This document shows positions 56,657-64,000 of a stretch of DNA of 64,000 nucleotides, piece by piece. The DNA is from Avena insularis. Its lineage: Eukaryota > Streptophyta > Magnoliopsida > Poales > Poaceae. The DNA is taken from contig CM042693.1 in the NCBI GenBank assembly GCA_023614405.1, positions 154,148,731-154,212,730 of the forward strand, read 5' to 3'. Each line of letters begins with the position of its first letter. Position 1 is the stretch's first letter. The notes under the pieces were generated by a model. That model did no database searches and was not told the origin of the DNA. It saw nothing but the letters and a program-made list of their open reading frames with translations. Made by a program: the position numbers and the translations under genes.

Positions 56657-57655
56657 CTACTCCTTGAAGAGGTTGCGGTAGGTCCTTGCACTCATGCATT
56701 GGCGCTTCGGTCCACGGTTCAACCATGGTGGCGGAGTGTACACCTCTCCTGAATCATCACTTGATATCTCAAACTCCACCTCTTCTGGATCCTCCTCTTC
56801 TTCTTCACTCTCAGCTGCAACTGCAACAGCTTCATCTCCTCCACCATCATCGTCTCCATCATCATCATCCTCGTCCTCATCATCATCATCGTTCCCACTG
56901 TCATCATCATCCCCATTGTTGCCATCATCTCCATTGTCATCATCATAGGGTGGATTCAGCTGTGCTTGGAGAGCGGCAATCTGGGTTGTCATAGCTTCAA
57001 TAGTTTGATCCCTTTCCTGGACGGTCCCTTGCAGCTGTTGTATGTTCTGGGTGTTCTCCTGCATAGTACCATGAAGGTGAGCTATGGTTGCATCTCTGGC
57101 TATCAGGGCATTCTTCAGAACTCCCACAGCTTCATGCAAGGTGTCAATCTCCTGTCCTTGGACCACCATACCATTGCTAGCAAAATCTGCAATCTCCTTT
57201 ATCATCATCACTTTCTCAGCTAGAGCTCCATTCTCCCTTTCCATGTCCTCTATGTGCCTCCGACGGGGCGGCATGTTGTTCCTGTCGCCCGAGGTAACCA
57301 CAATGTGCCCATCTTCATCACGCCTCCCATAGTCACGGTAGGGTGAGTCTGCTGGTAGTAGGTGTCGGACATGATGGCACTAGCGAGACAGGGCTTCATG
57401 TATGGCCAAGTTGATTCCAAGTCCCCAGTTGCAGTATGTCTTGGTGTAGATCAGATGCACAGGGTTTGGCAAGGCGGCATCCCTGAAGATGAAGGTGGTG
57501 ATCTCCCACGCATCCTCACCATATCCATAGGTGTACAGCCTTCTTCCCTTGAACATGGGCAGTGGCAATCCCAATGACTGCGAGAGCTGTGCTAACTGTC
57601 TTGCAAAGGGCCTTGGTGACTCCATGGTTGCATACTCAGTCCTGACTTCTCCCAT
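56657..57655 (-). pseudogene. Extra ORF upstream of gag in element I
   Basis: One frame of about 332 codons interrupted by a single TAG at 57,380-57,382. N-terminal part: MGEVRTEYATMESPRPFARQ, then LAQLSQSLGLPLPMFKGRRL and an aromatic-rich segment (YTYGYGEDAWEITTFIF; YTKTYCNWGLGINLAIHEAL). After the stop come PYRDYGRRDEDGHIVVTSGD, a predicted coiled coil with heptad-like leucines (roughly 57,260-56,990), and an extreme Asp/Glu tract (about 56,955-56,760) ending TPPPWLNRGPKRQCMSARTY. It lies between the PBS and gag. I do not know its function; I recall related N-terminal blocks in other grass gypsy proteins. It is not part of Gag. Confidence 0.65.
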
Positions 57656-57810
57656 CTACCAATTAAAAGAGGAAAGTGTGAGAATAGCATATGGTAAGAG
57701 TTTACGAGAGTGAAAGACGTAAGATGAAAGACAGAGTTAATATAGGCTTTAATAAATCTATGGCTTCCTAATCCAATCCTAGGTCACGATCCTACAGTCG
57801 ACACACGGGC

Positions 57811-57823
57811 TCTGATACCATCT
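57811..57823 (-). promoter_or_regulatory. Primer-binding site of element I
   Basis: Minus strand TGGTATCAGAGCC begins a few bases inside the LTR end GTGTTACA, matching the initiator tRNA-Met 3' end exactly. A CCGTGTGTCGAC leader follows. Confidence 0.8.
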
Positions 57824-58799
57824 TGTAACACCACGGTTCTGAAAAGACCGTAGCTTCTATGTGATATGCCAATCCCTGGATCGGTTCATTGGCCCACAAT
57901 AGAATAAGATGAATAACATAGCAAAATATCCGTGTATCATAAATAACGAAGATCCAGAGTACCATTATTACAATAAAAGCTTAGCTCAAGGCTAGCTCAA
58001 ATTATTCAGGTAGCAACATAAGTAAAGTAAATCCTCCATTCTTCAAATTGCCCACAAGTGAACAAGTGCCGAGTGGAGTACCGTGGCCTATATCGGTTAC
58101 TCAGAATCAGAATAACCTGCAACATGAAACGTAGCAACCCCGAAGGGTCAATACATGGAATGTATGGCAAGTAGAGCTAGTAAAGGAGACAATAGTGCTA
58201 ACATCTACATGCATATTTGGCAATTGGAGCTGTGTCTGGCTTGCATTTGCAAATACATTTGTCCTACTTTCATAAACAGTTTTGATTTTCTTTGAAAAGA
58301 TCCCAATTAAGTTAACCCAACAATGTTAAAGCAATTATGAAATTAGAATGAGCGAGAAACATGTCATGGAATCAATATCAAGCAACTCAGTTGTCCATAA
58401 CCGGGGACACGGCTAATCGATTAGATTACACACCCTGCAGGGGTTAGTACACTTTACCCATGTGACTTGGCCAGCCCATCTCGTACCATCACTCTCATTT
58501 TGGGTGATGATAGGGAGAAGTCTAAGAAGAGACTGTTCGGGAAGTAGCTCCCCAATCCCGACGCGCACCGGTCCAACCTACCAAAATTCTACATCTCTGG
58601 ATACGCTGGTTTGAGTTACCACAACCTACTAAGTCCAACCAACCGCCCATTTCATTATTGGCACATGGTTGTACACGTAAGCTACAAAATAAAGAAGCCA
58701 ATTATTTTCTCTCGATACCTGGGTGCCTTTCCGCAATGAAACCACCAAAATTTATCAATCCCATATCACCCAGGAGGTTCATTGATCAACTTGTTAAGA
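57824..58799 (-). repeat. 5' LTR of element I, truncated
   Basis: Repeats 48,548-49,518 with few differences, then diverges abruptly just past GGTTCATTGATCAA.TTGTT. About 2.1 kb of LTR, including its promoter-like GC-rich block, are missing. The element's own transcript could not start normally. Confidence 0.8.
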
Positions 58800-59334
58800 T
58801 GGCTATGGCAGATCCCGGAGCTGTTGTTGATGGAGATCGCCCAAACGTCGGAGATGCGGACCTTGCCCTGAGAGGCATCATCCCGAGAATCGGAAACCGC
58901 ACGGGAATCCACACCGCCGTAGGCCTGGGCCCTTCTCGCTTCACCCCAGAAATCTACGCCGCGTCCTCTGCCGGAACCCTTGCCCGCCTCATCGGCTGGA
59001 GATGACGAACAGACGAGCCAAATACCCCTTCGATTTCTTCACTTTCGCACACGGACGAAGACTCCATGGGTGCGGGGATAGAGCGGGGCGACAAAGGCGT
59101 GTCGCGGCGGGCTGGGAAGTAGGAGAGGCGCGCACCTCGTTGTCGAGGAAGATGGCGGCAACGCCGCCGCCTTTAGTACGAACTGGTGAGGACAATAGCG
59201 ACGGTCGCGGACAGCTCCGCCGCCGATTGATCTTCGAGCCTGCAATCCAAAGGGGGCTAAAACCCTCGGGTTACTCGCATTTCTTCTGGCCTTTGGAGCA
59301 AAAGAGAATTGCCACAGTACCAATAGTTAAAACC
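58800..59334 (-). other. GC-rich block, possible 5' part of the disrupted host gene
   Basis: About 535 bp of GC-rich, non-repeat-looking DNA between the truncated LTR of I and the Mutator-like element. On the minus strand an ATG at 59,067 opens MESSSVCESEEIEGVFGSSV and, apart from one TAG at 58,954-58,956, the frame stays open to the junction with element I. That is the same strand as the F-box/LRR fragment at 48,086-48,547. A competing + strand frame (58,798-59,005) is also open. No F-box or other domain is seen. Reading this as exon 1 or 5' UTR of the same gene is inference. Confidence 0.3.
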
Positions 59335-59689
59335 GGGAGTTCCAAAATAACACTAAAAAACCAAACTTGCCAAAAATACCATTACATGATTGTTTTTATG
59401 CTAAAATACCACTATGCACAGACTTCCCTTACCTCTTCACACACCATAGTCTAACTCCATTTCACCAGTTTTCAACATAATTCCAACTCCATTTCAATAG
59501 TTCTAAGTCCATATTATAAGAGTTGATAGTAGTAGTTCAACATACACTATATCAAAAGTAGATCATAACATCACATAATAGTTGATCATAGAGCATGCTA
59601 ATTGCATGGCTCAAGGATCTTTAAAAGGATGATACTAGTAGTTCAACATACACCACATCAAAAGTAGACATCACCACAGACTAAACTTA

Positions 59690-59905
59690 TTTGAGAGGGC
59701 TATTAGTAGTACTTTTGCTCCTTGTAGATGCACTAGGAGGTGAAGAAGCAATTGCAATGGTTGCTGCCATCGACCTTGTAATTGGGCTTGAAGTTGCAAT
59801 AGGAGGTTGCAAAACTTGCTTAGTTGGTGTGCATGGAGGGGTAGTAGTGGTTGCTACAGTTTTATTTGACTTTTTCATACATGCAAACATAAGATTAGTA
59901 TGCAA
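59690..59905 (-). CDS. MULE transposase C-terminal tail, possible last exon
   Basis: The minus-strand frame to a stop at 59,687 reads MKKSNKTVATTTTPPCTPTK, then a Ser/Thr/Ala-rich tail ending KSTTNSPLK. The preceding exon ends TTLPKR at a TAA that is also a GTAAT donor-like site (about 59,945), so an intron of about 75 bp could join them. Low-complexity Ser/Thr tails are common at MULE transposase C-termini. The join is inferred only. Confidence 0.35.
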
Positions 59906-59943
59906 GAGACCGGTGAAATAATAAGCTACCTATGTACAAGAAA

Positions 59944-60791
59944 TTACCGTTTTGGAAGAGTTGTGTCACGATCAGCATCACTGTCTATTTCTGGCTCTTT
60001 GCATGTCTTCCGAAGATGTCTCGTTGCTCCACATCTTTTGCATACATGCTTCCTACCAGTTCCACCTTCGCTACTGTTCTTGTACCTTCTAGTTCTTGGA
60101 CGCCCAACACTCTTTGACAACTTGGGAGGAATCATTTCAAAATCTGTTTGTACCTTAGGCCATTCGGATTGGTACCTAATTGGCATGAGAATTGGATCAT
60201 ATGCAGCTTTTAACTTGGCCACCGAGAAGCAATCATCAACATATTCATCTACCTTATCTCCTTTAGAGAATATGAAATGGAGAGCATGTGTGCAAGGCTT
60301 ACCACCAATCTGCCAACGTCTACAAGGGCATTCTTTTTTCCCAAGTAAACTACGTGCCTCCATCCATTTTCAGATATCTCATCTATGGTTGGTGTTGCTC
60401 TTACTTCTCAATAGCGCAATCTCTTGATTTTTTGATTCAACTCCTTTATCACACTAGGCAGTATGGTACATTGCAGCCCATCGCAACCCCCCTCCTTTTT
60501 GCTCTCATTTGCATCACCATCTGTCTGTATGTGTCTACAAGCTCCACTATTGCAAGTTGTTTCTTCTCTCTAATCCAATTATGGAAGACCTCTACCAAGT
60601 TATTACTGACATATTCAACTTTGGTTATTGACGAAAATTTGCTTCTGGTCCACACACGATTATGTTCCTTCCTTAGGTAGGTTATTTCTTCTGGGCTGGA
60701 AGCTTCTATCTCTGCCATGAGCGACTCATGTTTCTCAACTTCATATGTCCAGGCTGCAGGCCACATGTTATCAAGTATGTCAACTTTGAAC
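59944..60791 (-). pseudogene. MULE transposase, C-terminal half
   Basis: From the retroelement junction: FKVDILDNMWPAAWTYEVEK, then EEITYLRKEHNRVWTRSKFS, YVSNNLVEVFHNWIREKKQL and MVMQMRAKRRGVAM. A frame break near 60,449 leads to the SWIM zinc finger CPCRRWQIGGKPCTHAL (CxC...CxH, near 60,320) with an AAYDPILMPIRYQSEWPKVQ block after it. A zinc knuckle CKRCGATRHLRKTC (CX2CX4HX4C, near 60,040) comes last. This order is that of MuDR-type transposases, which cut and join element ends in the nucleus. The frame break and the insertion make it inactive. Confidence 0.8.
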
Positions 60792-60875
60792 TGTTAAGCT
60801 TCATACACTAGCCAACGCAACCAAAAGTCTGAACTGATGGAAAGGGCTAGTGCAATCCACTTATACACTTCAACA
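60792..60875 (-). repeat. Short LTR L1 of TRIM-like element K
   Basis: 84 bp, minus strand TGTTGAAGTGTATAAGTGG...ATGAAGCTTAACA, preceded by the purine-rich GTGAGAGGGGG (60,876-60,890). The same TGTTGAAG terminus is next to the other TGAAC copy at 63,675. The size and the nearby PBS (61,038-61,050) fit a terminal-repeat retrotransposon in miniature. Confidence 0.65.
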
Positions 60876-61050
60876 CCCCCTCTCACGTGTGACGGAGAGA
60901 AGTCAGCACGTGCAACCGGAAGAGAGCGACGGAGCGCGAAACTCACGTATGACTCAAGAGGCCTATACGTGGACACAAGGGGTCAATAGCAATTTTAGGA
61001 TAAATTGCGAAAGCCAGGACTCGAACACGAGACCTTAGGCTCTGATACCA

Positions 61051-61181
61051 TGTTAGGAATAGATAAGTTATATTTCTCTGGGGGCCAAAGGCCATAATAT
61101 ATAGTACAGGTACCGGACAAATATGTAGGAAGCCCCCTAACATATGGGGGAAATACAATATACAGATATATACATCTAACA
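61051..61181 (-). repeat. Short LTR L2 of copia element J
   Basis: 131 bp, minus strand TGTTAGATGTATATATC...CTATTCCTAACA with a six-base terminal inverted repeat (TGTTAG/CTAACA). It follows the tract GAGTTGGGGGGTGGGG (61,182-61,198). The bases beyond its end are directly TGGTATCAGAGCC. Confidence 0.7.
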
Positions 61182-61249
61182 CCCCACCCCCCAACTCATG
61201 GTGGATCCACAACACTGAGTTTGGAGAGTAAGAAATCATGCTGCGCTCT

Positions 61250-63663
61250 GGTCTGTGCCTTCGTGAAGAAATCCGCCAATCAGAATCTGAAGGCACATCT
61301 TTGCAAGCAACAACTGAGCCGCACACGAGCACGTGTATAGAAAGCATCAACACCAATACGCTTGGTAAGCTCATGTTTGACCGGATCACGTGCAATACTA
61401 ATAGTACATGTACTGTCAGACAAAACTAGACTGGGTGTGGTAATAGAGACCCCAAAATCCGCAAGTAACCACCATAACCAGGTCACCTCAGCAGTCAACA
61501 AGGCCATAGCACGCAACTCAGCCTCAACACTCGAACAGGAAACCGCATGCATTTCTTCGTCTTCCAAGCAATGAGCGAACCACCAAGAAACACACGATGG
61601 CGAGAAAGTGAACGGCGATCCGAAGGATCACTCGCCCACGTAGCGTTCGAATAGCACTGGAGCTGGAGGGAGCTGGAACGAGGAAAGAAAAGGCGACGAG
61701 TGATCGTACCACGAAGATAACAAATAACACGGAGAAGATGACTATAGTGAACAGTGGTAGGAGCAGAAACAAACTAACTCAAAATATGAACAGGATAAGA
61801 GATGTCAGGACGAGTGACAACAAGATAAACAAGGCTCCCAACAAGATGACGATAACGCATCGGATCAGAAAGAGGATCACCATCAGTAAGTTAAAGCTTA
61901 ACATTAAGCTCTATAGGGGTCTCAACAGTGCGCTCATCCCCAAGAGCAGCACGAGCAAGAAGATCCTGAATATACTTTTCCTGAGAGATGTAAAAGCCAT
62001 CAGAAGTGTAGGAAACCTCAATCCCAAGAAAGTATCGAAGAGGACCAAGATCAGTCATAAGAAACTGATCACGAAGACGAGCCTTAACAAAGGCTATATA
62101 CTCAGGATCATCACCGGTAATGATCATATCATCAACATAGAGAAGAAGAAGAGTGCGTCCACGAGGAGAAGTGTGAACAAATAACGTTGGATCATGAACA
62201 CTAGGGGAGAAACCAGCAGCTATCACTACAGAAGCAAAGCGCTCAAACCAGGCACGAGAGGCCTGTTTGAGACCATAAAGAGAACGTCAAAGACGACAAA
62301 CCATCCCCTCAGGAACAGAGTACCCAGGAGGAGGCTGCATATAAACCTCCTCACTCAACTCACCATTGAGAAAGGCATTCTGAACATCAAGCTGGGACAC
62401 GGACGGTGTGAGCAAGCGACAAGAAGAAATGCATACGGTGGTCATATGAGCGACAGGAGCAAAGGTCTCATCATAGTCACGACCATGCTCCTGCTGAAAA
62501 CCACGAGCCACAAGACGCGCTTTATAGCGCTCAAGAGATCCATAAGAGCGAGTCTTAATCTTATAGACCCACTTACACATGATAGGACGAACACCGGGAG
62601 GAGGAGAAACAAGATCCCAGGTGCCAGTGCGCTCAAGCGCAGCAATCTCCTCGGCCATGGCCAGCTGCCATTCAGGATGATGCTCAGCATCCCGATAAGA
62701 GGTCGGCTCGGAGGCAACAGAAAGACCATACTGACTAGGAGAGTAACGGTTGGGGGCACGACGCTGACGAATAGGACGAGTAGAGGGAAGATCATCAGAG
62801 GAAGACGACGCAGGAGATGACGATGAAGAAGAGGGAATAGTAGAGGAAGACTCCGGAGAACGAGGAGAACTAGGAGAACTATACGGAGCAGAAGAGGATG
62901 GTGTCGAAGAAGAGACATCAGGGGGAGGAGATCCTGAAGAAGACACAATAGGGGTAGAAGGAGGTGTGTCAGGAAAGAGAAGAAAAGAGATATCTTCCAC
63001 CGGGTAAGTACCAGCGGTGGGACGAGGATAGAAAGGACGCGTCTCATCAAAAGTAACATCACGAGAGATACGCATCCGACGACCAACAGGGTCCCAACAG
63101 CGATAGCCCTTATGCTCATCACTGTATTCGAGGAAGACACACTCAACAGACCGAGCGGTCAGTTTGGTGCGTTCGTGAGGAGCAAAGAGAACATAGCAAA
63201 CACAACCAAACAAGCGAAGCATGGAGTAATCTGGAGACTGTCCAGAGAGGCGCTCAAGAGGGATACCACCCTGCAAGGCAGCAGAAGGCTGAATATTGAT
63301 GAGGTAAGCCGACGTAGCGACAGCCTCAGCCTAGAAATGCGGCGGGAGAGAAGAAGCAATCATCATAGCGCGAGTGGTCTCAAGAAGATGGCGATGCTTA
63401 CGCTCAGCAATGCCATTCTGGGCATGTGCGCCAGGATAGCAGAACTGAGCAAGAGTGCCCTGCTCAGCAAGAACACCTCGCAACATCTGGGAGATATACT
63501 CACCAGCAGAATCAGCACGAAACACACGGATGGGGGTAGAATATTGAGTACGAACCATGGCCGCAAAACGCTGATATATGGAGAGCACCTCACTACGAGA
63601 GCACATAAAATACAACCAAGTGTACCGAGAAAAATCATCGATAAATAAAATATAGTAGCGATG
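61250..63663 (-). pseudogene. Copia pol of element J (integrase-RT-RNase H), 5'-truncated
   Basis: Starts abruptly inside the integrase core (YYILFIDDFSRYTW near 63,655), then FRADSAGEYISQMLRGVLAE and GAHAQNGIAERKHRHLLETT: two of the three catalytic acids plus E. A stop near 63,332 is followed by the linker (LFGCVCYVLFAPHERTK; Ser/Pro-rich; RRAPNRYSPSQYG). RT: WVYKIKTRSYGSLERYKARL, QLDVQNAFLNGELSEEVYMQ, LYGLKQASRAW in a broken frame, catalytic LLLYVDDMIITGDD (near 62,135). RNase H remnant: SCSSVEAELRAMALLTAEVT and LVLSDSTCTISIARDP. Gag, protease and the integrase zinc finger are absent. Several stops and shifts. Confidence 0.85.
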
Positions 63664-63675
63664 GCCCCTTCAACA

Positions 63676-64000
63676 TGAACTTCTTCTTGAAGTTGAGCAT
63701 GAGATGCATCATGCATTCTCTATGCTCACAGTTTGGATACACCGTATGGATGGCATATTCCAGCCCCTTGCATGCATCTGTATGGATTGCGAGCCCTTCT
63801 GGATCACCAATACACAACTTAAGTTGTTGCATGAACCACACCCAATTTTCAGTGTTCTCCTTCTCAAAGATCCCAAGTGCAACAGGACACATCCAGCTAT
63901 GTCCATCAACACCAATAGCTGTAGCCAACTATCCAGTGTACTTCCCTGTAAGAAAGGTTGAATCGACACCCAGATATGGTCTACAACCTTGCAGAAAACC
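63676..64000 (-). pseudogene. MULE transposase core, N-terminal side
   Basis: The MULE domain (PF10551-like) on the minus strand, entering from beyond the window: CRPYLGVDSTFLTGKYTG with the first catalytic-type D, a TAG at about 63,929, then LATAIGVDGHSWMCPVALGI, FEKENTENWVWFMQQLKLCI, HTDACKGLEYAI (second D) and CEHRECMMHLMLNFKKKF. It continues at 60,791 after the chimeric insertion. The nonsense codon alone would inactivate it. Confidence 0.85.

Larger units (their letters stand above)
48548..58799 (-). mobile_element. Element I: Tekay-type chromovirus (gypsy)
   Basis: Reads right to left: truncated 5' LTR (57,824-58,799), initiator tRNA-Met PBS, an extra ORF, gag, protease, RT-RNase H, integrase with chromodomain, polypurine tract, 3' LTR (48,548-51,624). 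The chromodomain and the TGGTATCAGAGCC primer site place it in the Tekay/Del chromoviruses. The two LTRs differ by roughly one to two percent over their shared 970 bp, so it is fairly young. Nonsense codons exist in several ORFs. It cut the F-box/LRR gene on the left. No matching duplication can be tested because the right LTR has lost its outer end. Confidence 0.85.
60792..63675 (-). mobile_element. Chimeric TRIM-like/copia retroelement (K + J) in the MULE
   Basis: Flanked by a perfect TGAAC duplication (60,787-60,791 and 63,676-63,680). Removing the insert and one TGAAC rejoins the transposase frame exactly (NFKKKF to KVDILDN). In minus-strand order: TGTTGAAG (the only remnant of the 5' LTR, at 63,675), copia integrase-RT-RNase H, polypurine tract, LTR-like L2 (61,181-61,051), TGGTATCAGAGCC PBS, about 150 bp, a second polypurine tract, and LTR-like L1 (60,875-60,792; TGTTGAAG...CTTAACA). 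L1 and L2 are unrelated in sequence. Confidence 0.75.
59335..64000 (-). mobile_element. Mutator-like element (MULE), 3' side and transposase gene
   Basis: The minus-strand transposase gene enters from beyond 64,000 and ends near 59,690. The possible left terminus is GGGAGTTCCAAAATAACAC at 59,335, but the other terminal inverted repeat is off the window, so this end is a guess. A direct repeat (TAGTAGTTCAACATACAC, 59,530 and 59,636) lies in the subterminal part. A chimeric retroelement (60,792-63,675) splits the transposase. MULEs favour gene 5' regions, which fits the GC-rich block to its left. Confidence 0.65.

Noticed and set aside
55123..57332. Plus-strand ORFs rich in Ser/His/Val.
   Set aside because: Shadows of the His-rich Gag tail and of the acidic tail of the upstream ORF in element I.
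58658..59005. Plus-strand 115-codon ORF.
   Set aside because: Its first half is LTR sequence of element I; the second half is an alternative to the minus frame and shows no domain.
61020..61060. tRNA-like stretch (GTTCGAGTCC on the minus strand).
   Set aside because: Only the TTCGAGTCC T-arm-like block is present beside a PBS; no complete cloverleaf can be drawn.
62194..63648. Plus-strand ORFs of 178-208 codons.
   Set aside because: They are reverse-strand shadows of the copia integrase-RT of element J, whose minus-strand frame has the clear motifs.

Overview
This window is a nested block of plant transposable elements from a large-genome grass. The Pooideae (Triticeae or Aveneae/Poeae type) fit best, because the BARE/WIS/Angela-like copia LTRs (start TGTTGGAGATATGCCC), the Athila, Retand and Tekay gypsy elements, the SIRE/Maximus copia, and the CACTA and Mutator-like transposons are all familiar there. 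The species cannot be fixed from sequence alone. I see no intact host gene; the only recognisable host-gene remnant is a broken F-box/LRR-type pseudogene. Nearly every element ORF carries stops or frameshifts. Family names are pattern recognition, not database matches.

Left part (1-47,045) is one nest six insertions deep. The oldest host is a SIRE/Maximus-type copia (F, + strand; 40,851-47,045, its 5' part lying off the left edge). An Athila-type gypsy element (E, - strand, ending at 40,850) sits in F. A BARE-like copia (A, +; 7,666-39,601) sits in E's LTR. A second BARE-like copia of another subfamily (B, +; 8,218-35,285, TSD TTAGC) sits in A's 5' LTR. B holds three insertions: an Athila-type LTR fragment (11,728-12,702), a solo BARE-like LTR (C, 15,102-17,001, TSD GAGAG) and a Tat/Retand-type gypsy element (D, +; 17,702-33,601, TSD ACTAG). 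D's integrase is interrupted by a CACTA transposon (G, 24,437-27,481, TSD CAA). A further gypsy LTR (H, 9-1,408) has landed in E's left LTR. The order of insertion can be read from these duplications.

D carries, besides gag-pol, a spliced gene on the opposite strand (31,789 to 27,990) with a Transposase_28 (PF04195)-like first exon. F carries an env-position ORF of the plant-transposon (PF20167) type. E keeps gag-protease and an Athila 3' ORF but has no reverse transcriptase or integrase.

Right part (47,046-64,000): about 1 kb of unassigned sequence, then the 3' end of an F-box/LRR-type pseudogene (48,086-48,547, - strand) cut by a Tekay-type chromovirus (I, -; 48,548-58,799). I has a 3.08 kb 3' LTR, a 5' LTR reduced to about 1 kb, and an extra ORF upstream of gag. 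A GC-rich 0.5 kb block (58,800-59,334) may be the pseudogene's 5' part. The window ends in a Mutator-like transposase gene (-, 59,335 to beyond 64,000) split by a chimeric retroelement (60,792-63,675, TSD TGAAC) that joins a short TRIM-like element to a 5'-truncated copia element (J).
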